A stretch of DNA of 10,856 nucleotides, taken from positions 1 through 10,856 of the forward strand of contig CAVVUC010000005.1 of assembly GCA_963751395.1 (NCBI GenBank). The letters run 5' to 3'. Every line of letters starts with the position of its first letter. The stretch's first letter is position 1. Of the stretch, positions 1 to 6,440 are shown piece by piece. The stretch is from CAVVUC01 sp963751395 (GTDB lineage: Bacteria; Verrucomicrobiota; Verrucomicrobiia; Chthoniobacterales; Chthoniobacteraceae). The notes beneath the pieces are model-generated. The model had not been told where the DNA came from and did not search any database. It saw only the letters and a list, made by a program, of their open reading frames with translations. A program made the position numbers and the translations under genes.

Positions 1-276
1 GGCGACCTCCACCGGCTCGAGCAGACGAACCGTGTCGAGGGGATGACGTTCGTCCGCCGCAAGTTCACCGAAGTGCTCTTCGCACCAAACGAGCAATTCC
101 TTGGCCGTGCGCTCGCTGTCGGGAAGATTGGCAAGGTAGGACCGGCTGTCGGCCAAGTGAGGGGAGGACTTGCCCGCTTTTCTTTGCAGCACGGCGAAGG
201 AGAGGGCTTGGTCTTGGATGACCACGCCGAAACAAGCGTCCGGCGAGGACGCGGTGAGGAAACGGATCAGTTTCAT
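1..276 (-). CDS. Fumarylacetoacetate hydrolase family protein, N-terminal part (runs off window)
   Basis: The minus strand is open from an ATG at 276 to the window edge, giving 92 residues that begin MKLIRFL and reach a VRLLEPV stretch. This layout is typical of the N-terminal domain of FAH-family enzymes: an MKLIRF-type opening, a short strand (FGVVIQD) describing the substrate-independent lid domain, then a VRLL-P-V linker into the catalytic domain. Family members hydrolyse or isomerise C-C bonds in beta-diketo or dienoate acids, often at the end of aromatic degradation, in the cytoplasm. The metal-binding residues would lie beyond the window, so activity cannot be judged. It starts 19 bases after the stop of the metallo-hydrolase upstream, which suggests one minus-strand transcript. 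No clear Shine-Dalgarno is visible. Family assignment is by recognition of the N-terminal pattern only. Confidence 0.7.
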   Translation of the reverse strand, partial: MKLIRFLTASSPDACFGVVIQDQALSFAVLQRKAGKSSPHLADSRSYLANLPDSERTAKELLVWCEEHFGELAADERHPLDTVRLLEPVEVA

Positions 277-295
277 AGTATGTAAGGGAGAGGCG

Positions 296-1273
296 TCAGA
301 ACTCGACTTCGACCCCTTTGGACTTGGCCACTTCGAGGATGGCGTCGAAGGTGCCGGCCGAGTCCCAGGGCGCGTCGGGTGGTTCACCGCGGAATTCGCG
401 GTAGGCCCGCTCGACGTTCATGTAGAGACGCGCCGGAGCGTGCCACTCGCTGAAGGGGCCAAACTCGATTCTCTTGGAAGCATTCAGCGAGCTGAGGCCT
501 TCATCAAAGCACTTCTTCGACTCGTCGCGCACATATTCGAGGTAGGTTTTCATCACCTTTACCCCGTCGAGCCCGCAGATCGGACCGTGGCCCGGGACGA
601 TGACTTTCGGCTCGAGCTGGGTGATCAGGTCGAGGCAATCGAACCACTTCGAATAGGAGCCGGTCCATCCCATCGGGGTGCAATTCCGGAAAAGCACGTC
701 GCCGGCAAAAACCACGCCTTCCTTGGGCACATGGATGATCGTGTCCCCGACCTGGTGGCATGGCCCGACATAGATCAGGTGGACCTCCGTGCCATTGAGA
801 TCCAGCTCATAGCGGGTGTCGAAAAGGGTCGTCGGCAGCACCAGCTCGATCCCGTCAAAATTGTAATCTTCCAGCAACTGCTCCCCCGCGGCCTCGAGGC
901 CGGGATGCATCGCCTTCAAGACCAGACGCGTGAGCAAATGCCCGACGCCGTGTAGGAGTTTCTGGCTCTCTTTCGGCTCGGCGACGTGCTTCATCCGCTC
1001 GGGCACTGAGCGGTGGGCGATGATTTCCGCTCCCTCGAAGAGCTGGTTTCCCCAGACGTGATCCGCGTCCTCGTGGGTGTTGATCACGCGGTCCGCCCTT
1101 TTGGACCACACCCGGCCGAACATCTCGATCATCTGCCGCGCATGGCTCAGGTCCGACTGCGTGTCGATGACAACACCCCCACCTCGGTTGATCAGACCCG
1201 AGTTGGCATCACACACCCGGTTCTTTTCATTGAGAACCGCGTAACAGCTATCGCTTATTTGTTCAAGTTCCAT
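296..1273 (-). CDS. Metallo-beta-lactamase-fold hydrolase
   Basis: This 325-residue cytoplasmic protein (no signal peptide seen) has the ordered metal ligands of the MBL fold: NTHEDADH at about residues 65-72 (His67, Asp71, His72), His173 in GPCHQVGD, Asp192 in FAGD, and His229 in VPGHGP. The second His of the classic HxHxDH is Asp69 here. A WGNQ stretch follows, as in the NTHxDGDHxxGN-type subfamily, so the variation looks inherited rather than damaging. The family hydrolyses thioesters, lactones, esters or related bonds; the substrate cannot be told. The ATG at 1273 is preferred over an in-frame TTG at 1282. The gene is 19 bases upstream of an FAH-family gene on the same strand, so the pair may act in one catabolic route (inference). 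It looks like ordinary host sequence flanking the phage cassette. Confidence 0.85.
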   Translation of the reverse strand: MELEQISDSCYAVLNEKNRVCDANSGLINRGGGVVIDTQSDLSHARQMIEMFGRVWSKRADRVINTHEDADHVWGNQLFEGAEIIAHRSVPERMKHVAEPKESQKLLHGVGHLLTRLVLKAMHPGLEAAGEQLLEDYNFDGIELVLPTTLFDTRYELDLNGTEVHLIYVGPCHQVGDTIIHVPKEGVVFAGDVLFRNCTPMGWTGSYSKWFDCLDLITQLEPKVIVPGHGPICGLDGVKVMKTYLEYVRDESKKCFDEGLSSLNASKRIEFGPFSEWHAPARLYMNVERAYREFRGEPPDAPWDSAGTFDAILEVAKSKGVEVEF

Positions 1274-1296
1274 GGGGGCCAAAGCTAATTCTTACA

Positions 1297-1302
1297 ATCA
1301 TA
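1297..1302 (-). promoter_or_regulatory. Possible -10 element for the hydrolase operon
   Basis: On the minus strand this reads TATGAT, five of six bases of a sigma-70 -10 box, 23 bases before the ATG at 1273. The only -35-like hexamer nearby (TTGTCG at 1328-1323) is about 20 bases away, which is too far. The surrounding 1283-1405 stretch is more AT-rich than its neighbours and holds no gene. Weak call. Confidence 0.25.
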
Positions 1303-1405
1303 TCAAGCTGTCGGAGATGGAGCGACAATTTCTTCTCATGTCCAAAGAAAATGCAAATTCTTTATAAGGGAAAACCCGGGCGCCCGATGGCTTATCTGGA
1401 CACGC

Positions 1406-1711
1406 TCAACGCCGATTTCTTGATTTGATCGTGGCTTCAATGTGGCTGCCGATGAAATTCTCCCGCGATCGCTTCAGCATCGAGTGGCTCGACAGTTGGA
1501 ATCTTTCCCTTTCTTCTTCAAGAGTTATGCGAACATAAACCACGAAGCGCTTGCCGGATAGTTGCCCAAAAAGAAGGGAAGTGCAGTCCGAACCTTTCTC
1601 GGGTGTCCGGGGTGTCATTCGACACTTGCGAATGGCATTGGCGGCTGCGGAGAGACCGCGCTCAACAATCTCATCCTCAAGGCGTCCATTCGGGTGGTAG
1701 AAATCTGCCAT
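1406..1711 (-). CDS. Small hypothetical protein
   Basis: This minus-strand ORF encodes 101 residues from an ATG at 1711; a GTG start at 1732 in the same frame would add seven. I do not recognise it. The protein starts MADFYHPNGRLEDEIVERGL, then has a predicted helix, a strand-like KRFVVYVRI segment and a basic, helical C-terminus ending in KSRNRR. It has no membrane segment or signal peptide. The mix of acidic and basic helices without low-complexity runs looks like a real protein, but codon choice is mixed and no ribosome-binding site is visible, so it may be spurious or decayed. It lies between the host hydrolase and the first phage gene, which points the other way, so it occupies the probable left boundary of the phage cassette. 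Confidence 0.4.
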   Translation of the reverse strand: MADFYHPNGRLEDEIVERGLSAAANAIRKCRMTPRTPEKGSDCTSLLFGQLSGKRFVVYVRITLEEERERFQLSSHSMLKRSRENFIGSHIEATIKSRNRR

Positions 1712-1765
1712 CGAAACATTTCTATAACACACCAGCGGACAAATACAGTCCCGCCCCCCGTTCCG

Positions 1766-1775
1766 TTGACACCCC
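1766..1775 (+). repeat. TTGACACCCC element, copy 1
   Basis: The exact ten-base sequence TTGACACCCC occurs here, at 3495-3504 and at 6422-6431, each time a few bases before the start codon of a phage structural gene. In this copy the TTGACA core is 14 bases from the ATG at 1786. Function is unknown; see findings. Confidence 0.5.
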
Positions 1776-1785
1776 GCGCCTCGGC

Positions 1786-2046
1786 ATGGCGCAAGGTCTA
1801 TTTATTACCGGCTTCACCGTGGCCGAGATTTTGCTGATCCAGGCGAAAGCCAAGGAAATGCTGCTCGAAGGCAAGACGCTCATGGCATGGGGCGACAGCG
1901 GTTCGAGCGTCACCAAACAGTTCTCGATGCCTATCAAGGAAGTAATTGAGGAATGCGCCTTCGCCTTGCGTGCGCTCGATCCGCAAACCTACGGACCTCG
2001 CCGCCGCGTCGCCCAATCTGCCGTGGTTGGCCATCTTCCCAAATGA
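1786..2046 (+). CDS. gpW-like head-tail joining protein
   Basis: An 86-residue protein starts at the ATG at 1786 and directly precedes the portal gene, the same place as gene W in phage lambda. Its layout fits gpW: an N-terminal helix (about residues 12-28, rich in A, K and E), a short hairpin around GKTLMAWGDSGSS, a second helix (about 48-65), and a loose C-terminus rich in Arg. In lambda, gpW binds below the portal once DNA is packaged and recruits the next connector protein. Sequence identity to lambda is low, so the call rests on size, predicted fold and position. Its TGA overlaps the ATG of the portal gene (ATGA), which suggests translational coupling. A TTGACACCCC element precedes it and no Shine-Dalgarno is visible. 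It is the first recognisable phage gene; no terminase lies before it. Confidence 0.65.
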   Translation: MAQGLFITGFTVAEILLIQAKAKEMLLEGKTLMAWGDSGSSVTKQFSMPIKEVIEECAFALRALDPQTYGPRRRVAQSAVVGHLPK

Positions 2047-3494
2047 ACCGCTTTCTCTCCATCGCCAGCCGCCTGCTGCCGCGCGCCTGGTTCAGCCCCT
2101 ACGAATCCGCGAACTGGTCGCCGCGCCGAGGCCGCGTTCCTGGCGCGGCTCCGGGCGATGCGAAGCGGGATCTCACGCCGGACATTCGATCGGAGCTGAC
2201 CCGCCGTTCCCGTTATCTCCACAAGAACTCAGGGTTCGTGCGCGAGCTGGTCGGCAACATGGCCATCTACTCGACCGGCGACGGCATCAAGCCGCAGGCG
2301 CAATCGCCGGACCCAAATTGGAACCGGCAGGCGGAGGAATACTTCGCCAACTGGGCGGCCCAGTGCGAGGTTACACGCCGGTTTTCATTCGAGGAATGCC
2401 AGTCGCTCGTGTGCCGCGGGATTGATGTCGATGGCGAATACTTCATCCACAAAACGCGCGATCCATTTCAACGTCCGGTGCTCCAACTGATCGAGTCGCA
2501 CCGGATCGGCGATGCTGCCTCCAGCGAGGAAACCGTGGACGGCATCGGCATGGACGAGGTGGGCGCGCCTTTGCTTTACCGGCTGCTGCTCGATGACGGA
2601 AAGTATCGCAACCTGCCGGCGGCAAGCGTTCTCCATGTCTTCGAGCCGGAATCGATCAGCGCCGTGCGGCATCCGGCAACGATCCAGCATTCCATCAACC
2701 ACGTCCTCGATGAGATGGAATTGCTCGCGCTGGAAAAGCACGCGGTCAAAGACAACGCGGATGTGGCGCGCGTGCTCAAGACGGCAAGGGGCGAACTCGA
2801 TGAGAACGGCGACTTTTCGCTGGGCAACGCCGCCAATGCGCTTGAGCAAAGCGATCCCGGCGCGCTCCAGAAAATCATTGGCGGAAAACTCGTGGCGCTC
2901 AAGGTGGACGAATCGCTCGAAAGTTTTCAGTCCAATCGGCCAAGCCCGGTATTCACCGGATTTCTGGAACATCTCCACCGCAGCGCGGCTCTTGGCGTGT
3001 TGCCATTTGAATTTGCGGCTGATTCTTCAAAAATTGGCGGCGCCGGCGTGCGACTGGTCGTGGCAAAAGCAGACCGGCGATTTTCGTTCCGCCAATTGAT
3101 CCTGATCCAACGCTTCATCCGCCCGGTCTGGGCCTATGTGATCGGCGATGCCATTGCCAGTGGCGCTTTGCCATTGGTGAAAAACTGGCATCGGATCAGC
3201 GCGACCACTCCGCGTAGAATCACTGTGGATGCGGGCCGCGAAGCCCAGCAGAACAGGGCCGATGTGGAACTCGGGATCAAGACGCTGTCGGAACACTTCT
3301 CCGAGCAGGGCATGGACTTCGAGGACGAGATGCGGGTGCGGGCGCAGAACGCGCGGCACATTCTCGACCTGGCGAGCGAGTATGCGATCCCGCTGGAAAT
3401 GTTGTGGCGACCAAGCGGCGGCACGGCGGCAACGCCGGTGGTGGGCGAACAGGAAGACCCGCCCGCCATCAGCGGGACGCGGCAGCCGGGATAA
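2043..3494 (+). CDS. Phage portal protein, lambda gpB family
   Basis: This 483-residue protein is slightly shorter than lambda gpB (about 530). It matches the lambda-type portal in layout: an N-terminal segment with TPDIRSELTRRSRYLHKNSG (about 45-64) followed by an invariant-looking GNMAIYSTGDGI; a central part with LIESHRIGD and LPAASVLHVFEPES (about 149-204); a long helical region from 215; and a C-terminal portion with a VDAGREAQQN-type segment and GMDFEDEM. Portals form the dodecameric ring at the capsid vertex through which terminase packages DNA and to which the tail attaches. The ATG at 2043 overlaps the stop of the gpW-like gene; an upstream in-frame start exists but would extend far back into that gene. 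It ends in TAA directly followed by TTGACACCCC and the protease gene. The reading frame is intact. Confidence 0.92.
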   Translation: MNRFLSIASRLLPRAWFSPYESANWSPRRGRVPGAAPGDAKRDLTPDIRSELTRRSRYLHKNSGFVRELVGNMAIYSTGDGIKPQAQSPDPNWNRQAEEYFANWAAQCEVTRRFSFEECQSLVCRGIDVDGEYFIHKTRDPFQRPVLQLIESHRIGDAASSEETVDGIGMDEVGAPLLYRLLLDDGKYRNLPAASVLHVFEPESISAVRHPATIQHSINHVLDEMELLALEKHAVKDNADVARVLKTARGELDENGDFSLGNAANALEQSDPGALQKIIGGKLVALKVDESLESFQSNRPSPVFTGFLEHLHRSAALGVLPFEFAADSSKIGGAGVRLVVAKADRRFSFRQLILIQRFIRPVWAYVIGDAIASGALPLVKNWHRISATTPRRITVDAGREAQQNRADVELGIKTLSEHFSEQGMDFEDEMRVRAQNARHILDLASEYAIPLEMLWRPSGGTAATPVVGEQEDPPAISGTRQPG

Positions 3495-3504
3495 TTGACA
3501 CCCC
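3495..3504 (+). repeat. TTGACACCCC element, copy 2
   Basis: Exact copy of the ten-base element, directly abutting the TAA stop of the portal gene; its TTGACA core is 13 bases from the GTG at 3514. Confidence 0.5.
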
Positions 3505-3513
3505 GGCAGATGC

Positions 3514-4056
3514 GTGAAATCCGCCGAAGCCCTATTTCTCCAGCAACCCTGGCTCATCACGCCCGAAGCGCATGCCGCGCTCAAAGCCGCGGTGCAGTCG
3601 TTCTTCGATTCGCCAAAGCAACTTTGTCCGGAGCCGGATTCGCCGCTGCTCACGGTTGAGGACGGCGTGGGCATCGTCTCGATCACCCGTCCGATCATCC
3701 GCAAACCCGACTTGATCGCATCGATACTCTTTGGCGCAACGGACACCGATGAAGCAATCGCCGCAGTCCGTGAAGCACAGTCGCGCTCCGATGTGCAGGC
3801 GGTGATGCTCGATTTCGATTCGCCCGGCGGCACGGTCAACGGCACGCCGGAACTCGCTCAGGCCATCGCCGATCTCTCGGCTCAAAAATACACCTACGCA
3901 TTCACGGCGGGACAGCTTTGCAGCGCGGCTTACTGGGCCGCTTCGCAGTGCGATGCCATTTACGCAACGCCCAGCGCACGCATCGGCTCGATTGGCGTGC
4001 TGCTGCCGGTTGTGGATCGCTCCGAATCGTTGCGCAACGATGGGATCAAGGTCTAG
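3514..4056 (+). CDS. S49 (SppA/ClpP-fold) prohead protease, N-terminal part ending at an in-frame TAG
   Basis: The 180 residues from the GTG at 3514 carry the N-terminal and catalytic-serine region of a phage S49 peptidase, related to lambda protein C. Visible are the oxyanion-loop motif DFDSPGG (about 100-106), the nucleophile Ser137 in LCSAAYWAAS, and GSIGV (about 158-162). In phages this enzyme degrades the scaffold during prohead maturation, and it sits in the usual place between portal and scaffold. Reading stops at TAG (4054-4056), yet the same frame continues with the missing C-terminal part, including the GKFK lysine that would be the general base. The 180-residue product alone should therefore be inactive. 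The cause could be a nonsense mutation (GAG to TAG gives the expected Glu), readthrough, or a sequencing error. Confidence 0.85.
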   Translation: MKSAEALFLQQPWLITPEAHAALKAAVQSFFDSPKQLCPEPDSPLLTVEDGVGIVSITRPIIRKPDLIASILFGATDTDEAIAAVREAQSRSDVQAVMLDFDSPGGTVNGTPELAQAIADLSAQKYTYAFTAGQLCSAAYWAASQCDAIYATPSARIGSIGVLLPVVDRSESLRNDGIKV

Positions 4057-4335
4057 GTGTTCGCCGCCGGCAAGTTCAAGAGCACCGGCACGCCCGGCGT
4101 TCCGCTCACCGACGAACAGCGCGCATGGTTGCAATCGGACGTGGAGGAAGTCGCGGCCGATTTTCGCGCGGCGGTGCTGGCGCGGGGCCGGAAGATTCCG
4201 GCGGAGGCGATGGAAGGCCAGACGTTCTCGGCGCTCAAGGCGGTCAACAACTCGCTAATCTGCGCCGTGGTGCCCGGCCGGAATGCGGTGCTGTCGAAGC
4301 TCCGGGACCGGCATGTCACAGTGTCCCAAAGTTGA
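4057..4335 (+). CDS. S49 prohead protease, C-terminal part downstream of the TAG
   Basis: This is in the same frame as the preceding 3514-4056 segment and begins with the codon right after its TAG, a GTG that could serve as a restart. The 92 residues continue the S49 peptidase: VFAAGKFKSTG at the start matches the strand and lysine segment of SppA-type enzymes. Numbering through the TAG, Lys189 is 52 residues after Ser137, the same separation as the Ser147/Lys199 dyad of Bacillus subtilis SppA as I recall it. A GQTFSALKAVNNSLI segment then corresponds to the family's C-terminal G-Q-x-A-x-x-x-G/N-L-I helix. Joined, the protease would be 273 codons including the TAG, near the usual length for phage S49 proteins. 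The TGA stop lies inside another TTGACA. Confidence 0.75.
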   Translation: MFAAGKFKSTGTPGVPLTDEQRAWLQSDVEEVAADFRAAVLARGRKIPAEAMEGQTFSALKAVNNSLICAVVPGRNAVLSKLRDRHVTVSQS

Positions 4336-4353
4336 CATCGCACCACCGGCATC

Positions 4354-4851
4354 ATGCTCACCGTCGATGAACAACTCGAAGCGGCACTGGCGCGGGTGAA
4401 GGCTCTTGAAGCCGACACGCAGGCCGGCGCGAATCTCCTGGCGGAAGAATCCGCCAAATCCGAAACACTGACCGTTCAGGTCTCGGAACTTCAGGCCCAG
4501 CGCGAACGGCTCGATGCCGATCTTCTCACCGCGCGGCAATCCATCGAAACGCTCACCAAAGAAAAGGGCGAAGCCGAATCCCGCCTTGGCGAACTGACGG
4601 CGCGCAACAAGGAATTGGAAGCGCGCGAACAGGACATCGAAGCCCGAGCCTCCAAACGCGCCGCCAAGATCGTCGCCTCCACCGGCACACAGGCTCCCGC
4701 TCCCGTCACGCCCAAAGGCGACCGGCAGACCGAAGACCTCGTTACCCGCTTCAAGGCCATTTCCGATCCGACCGAACAAACCACCTTCTGGCGCTCGCTC
4801 ACTTCCCAGCAGCGCGCACTCATCCTCAGCACCAACAACCCCACCGCGTAA
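4354..4851 (+). CDS. Coiled-coil protein, probable capsid scaffold
   Basis: This 165-residue protein starts at the ATG at 4354. Residues 5-115 are an almost uninterrupted charged helix with heptad spacing of Leu, Ile and Val, rich in Glu, Ala and Lys, predicting a long coiled coil. A Pro/Ala/Thr-rich hinge follows (TQAPAPVTPK, about 116-125) and then a short helical C-terminus. Position between the S49 protease and the major capsid protein, and the coiled-coil character, fit a phage scaffolding or assembly protein whose C-terminus contacts coat subunits. No sequence signature proves this; a head decoration or minor capsid role is possible. A TTGACA variant lies 16 bases before the start, overlapping the protease stop codon. 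It ends in TAA 12 bases before the capsid gene. Confidence 0.65.
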   Translation: MLTVDEQLEAALARVKALEADTQAGANLLAEESAKSETLTVQVSELQAQRERLDADLLTARQSIETLTKEKGEAESRLGELTARNKELEAREQDIEARASKRAAKIVASTGTQAPAPVTPKGDRQTEDLVTRFKAISDPTEQTTFWRSLTSQQRALILSTNNPTA

Positions 4852-4863
4852 TCCGCTTTTCCC

Positions 4864-5757
4864 ATGGCCAACACACTCACCAACGTCAAAGACATCAAGG
4901 TCGCGCAAACCGCCCTCCAGCCGTGGATGGCCGGACTGCTGCCGATGCGCGCATTTTCCACGAACTTTTCGCCCGAGCCTGCTGACAAGCTCGACACCGT
5001 GCGCGTGCCCGTGGTCGGCGCTCCGTCGCAGTCCAGCGAGTTCGCCGGCAACTACACCACCAATGCGGATTCGACCGTTTCCGTCATCCCGGTTCAGCTC
5101 AACAAGCACAAGTACAAGACCGTCCATGTCACCGCCCGCGAGGCGAGCGAGACGGCGCTCAACGTACTCGAAACGCTTGTCTCCAGCGCCGTGAAACAGC
5201 TCGCGCAGGATGTGTTGCAGGACATCTTCTCCGCGATCACCGCCGATCCGTTCGGCGCACCCGCGATCCCGGCGCTCGCCGCGTCTTCTTTCGACTACAA
5301 GAAGGTGCTGGCAATCCGCGAGGCGTGCAGCAACGCCAAGATGCCCGTCACCGACCGGAACCTCGTGCTCGACGGCGCGTATTTCACCAACCTGCTCGGG
5401 GACGAAATCGTGGCCAAGAGCTTCATGCCGCCCATCGCCCAGCCCGGCGTGGTGGATGCCATCATCCGGCGTCTCGGCGGCTTCGACATCTTCGAGACGA
5501 CCATCCTGCCGGAAAATGGCGAGAAGCTTGTCGGCTTCGCGGCGCACCCGAGCGGCCTCGCGGTCGCCATGCGCTACCTGGAACCGGTCGCCGAATACGA
5601 CGAAGCCGGGGCCGTCACCGATCCGGAGACGGGCCTCACGTTTGGCTACCTGCGCTACACCGAAACACAGAGCAACCGCATCTTCGTCACCGTCGAGTGT
5701 CTCTACGGCTACAAGCAGGCGCTCGCCAACGGCATCAAGCGGATCGTCAAGCCGTAA
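4864..5757 (+). CDS. Phage major capsid protein
   Basis: This 297-residue protein follows the scaffold-like gene. It has the look of an HK97-fold coat protein: an N-terminal arm (to about 60), a VPVVGAPSQSSEF and VSVIPVQLNKHKYKTVHVT strand region leading into the spine helix (about 100-122), an A-domain with LVLDGAYFTNLLGD (about 166-180) and ILPENGEKLVGFAAHPSGLAVA (about 214-235), and a final strand near TQSNRIFVTVECLYGY. It assembles the icosahedral shell. It is smaller than HK97 gp5 but normal for coat proteins that use a separate scaffold, with no cleavable delta domain obvious. The start at ATG 4864 has no Shine-Dalgarno (CTTTTCCC precedes it). It ends in TAA and is followed by the tRNA-like element rather than directly by the connector gene. 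Confidence 0.85.
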   Translation: MANTLTNVKDIKVAQTALQPWMAGLLPMRAFSTNFSPEPADKLDTVRVPVVGAPSQSSEFAGNYTTNADSTVSVIPVQLNKHKYKTVHVTAREASETALNVLETLVSSAVKQLAQDVLQDIFSAITADPFGAPAIPALAASSFDYKKVLAIREACSNAKMPVTDRNLVLDGAYFTNLLGDEIVAKSFMPPIAQPGVVDAIIRRLGGFDIFETTILPENGEKLVGFAAHPSGLAVAMRYLEPVAEYDEAGAVTDPETGLTFGYLRYTETQSNRIFVTVECLYGYKQALANGIKRIVKP

Positions 5758-5764
5758 GCAGCTT

Positions 5765-5837
5765 CGCAGCGGAGAATGGGATTCAAGCCGGTCTCATAAG
5801 CCGGCCCCAGGTGGTTCGAGTCCACCCCCTGCGACCA
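5765..5837 (+). tRNA. tRNA-Met-like (anticodon CAT) with reduced D arm
   Basis: The 3' two-thirds folds as a clean tRNA. The anticodon stem CCGGT/GCCGG closes a seven-base loop CTCATAA with U33 and anticodon CAT (5795-5797). There is a five-base variable loop, a T arm GGTGG-TTCGAGT-CCACC with perfect pairing, a 3' acceptor strand CCCTGCG, discriminator A, and encoded CCA. The 5' acceptor strand CGCAGCG pairs at six of seven positions (C-C mismatch at pair 6). Only 16 bases lie between acceptor and anticodon stems, allowing at best GAAT/ATTC around GGG. The D arm thus lacks the usual loop and the GG pair, and position 8 is not U. Either a phage tRNA with an unusual D arm or a decayed 5' half. 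CAT could mean Met or lysidine-modified Ile2. Confidence 0.6.
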
Positions 5838-5844
5838 ATCTCGC

Positions 5845-5880
5845 AAGCCCTCGCGCCGTTTCCAGCGCGAGGGCTTTTTT
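5845..5880 (+). terminator. Strong intrinsic terminator after the tRNA-like element
   Basis: A perfect 12-bp stem (AAGCCCTCGCGC at 5845-5856 with its complement at 5865-5876) closes an eight-base loop and ends in six T residues (5875-5880). It starts eight bases after the CCA end of the tRNA-like element. It works only for plus-strand transcripts because the left side lacks a matching A run. It would end a transcript coming from the head genes, so the tail genes need their own promoter, antitermination or readthrough. Confidence 0.88.
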
Positions 5881-5896
5881 GTCCATCTCTAACCAA

Positions 5897-5914
5897 GCCG
5901 CTCTGCCAAGCGGC
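5897..5914. terminator. Weak hairpin downstream of the pilin gene
   Basis: GCCGCT and AGCGGC form a six-pair stem around CTGCCA, 11 bases past the minus-strand pilin stop. On the minus strand it is followed by TTGGTTAG, a poor U tract. It could help end the pilin transcript, but it is not a convincing intrinsic terminator. Confidence 0.25.
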
Positions 5915-5925
5915 GCGCCCCGAGA

Positions 5926-6327
5926 TTATTTGTAAGGCGACCAGAACTCGGCTGGAGCGACGTCGGAGAGGGCGTCGAAGGTCGTGGAATTGACCTTGAT
6001 GACCGTATCGACGGTGAACGCATCGCCATAGGTGGTGCCAAAGACATCTTTGCCGGTCGTGTAAAGCGTCGAGCCAGTCTTGATGTAGTTTTTCAGATCC
6101 GCGAACGTGGCCACAGTGGTCGAGTTCTTGTTGGTTTCCACGGCGTATTGATCCAGCGCCGAATCCAGCATGCGCAAGTCCTCCAGGACACGGGTCGCTT
6201 GCGAACGCTTGCGAGCACGGAGGAAGTTTGGCACGGCGATCGCCGCCAGGAGGGCGATGATGGCCACCACGATCATGATTTCAACGAGGGTAAAGCCCCC
6301 GCGACTTTTGCTTAGCTTATGCAACAT
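5926..6327 (-). CDS. Type IV pilin-like / type II secretion pseudopilin (PulG/GspG-like)
   Basis: This 133-residue protein starts at the ATG at 6327 (upstream in-frame starts add an unlikely leader). It has a short basic leader, the prepilin peptidase site RGG/FTLVEI with Glu at position +5, and a hydrophobic helix IMIVVAIIALLAAIAVP (about 17-33). The amphipathic continuation NFLRARKRSQATRVLEDLRMLDSALDQY is followed by a small beta domain ending in APAEFWSPYK. Such proteins are cleaved and methylated at the inner membrane and polymerise into pilus or secretion fibres. The sequence strongly resembles pseudopilins common in Verrucomicrobia. It lies alone, opposite to the phage genes, between the capsid and connector genes, with none of its usual secretion partners. 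It looks like host-type cargo or an insertion into the phage operon. Confidence 0.88.
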   Translation of the reverse strand: MLHKLSKSRGGFTLVEIMIVVAIIALLAAIAVPNFLRARKRSQATRVLEDLRMLDSALDQYAVETNKNSTTVATFADLKNYIKTGSTLYTTGKDVFGTTYGDAFTVDTVIKVNSTTFDALSDVAPAEFWSPYK

Positions 6328-6359
6328 ACGGCTTGTTCTATTTTGACGGTTTTGTTTTG

Positions 6360-6377
6360 CGGCTGCCGCAAGCAGCC
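6360..6377. other. Inverted repeat upstream of the pilin gene
   Basis: GGCTGC at 6361-6366 and GCAGCC at 6372-6377 form a six-pair hairpin with a CGCAA loop, about 35 bases before the pilin start. It could be an operator or a decayed terminator. No consensus promoter for the pilin or for the downstream tail genes is evident in 6328-6421. Confidence 0.25.
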
Positions 6378-6421
6378 TTGTCACTGGAATGAGCATAGCT
6401 TGTTCCAGACAAGCCTCATTG

Positions 6422-6431
6422 TTGACACCCC
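6422..6431 (+). repeat. TTGACACCCC element, copy 3
   Basis: Exact copy of the ten-base element; its TTGACA core is 13 bases from the ATG at 6441. It marks where phage sequence resumes after the pilin island. Confidence 0.5.
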
Positions 6432-6440
6432 TCCCTGGGC

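Noticed and set aside
170..955. Long plus-strand open frame opposite the metallo-hydrolase
   Set aside because: It is the antisense shadow of a gene with clear MBL motifs and has no recognisable domain.
3027..3845. 272-codon minus-strand frame across portal and protease
   Set aside because: Overlaps two clear phage genes and shows no domain of its own.
4255..5547. 430-codon minus-strand open frame across scaffold and capsid genes
   Set aside because: It is Gly/Arg-rich, typical of antisense frames in GC-rich DNA; the plus-strand genes in the same place are recognisable.
5756..6376. Seven-base direct repeat AAGCAGC at 5756-5762 and 6370-6376 flanking the pilin island
   Set aside because: Too short and the flanking similarity is too loose to claim a target-site duplication; no transposase or inverted repeat ends are present.
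1766..6431. TTGACACCCC copies as sigma-70 -35 boxes
   Set aside because: A -10 box would have to lie inside the coding sequence; no TATAAT-like hexamer is found at the right spacing.
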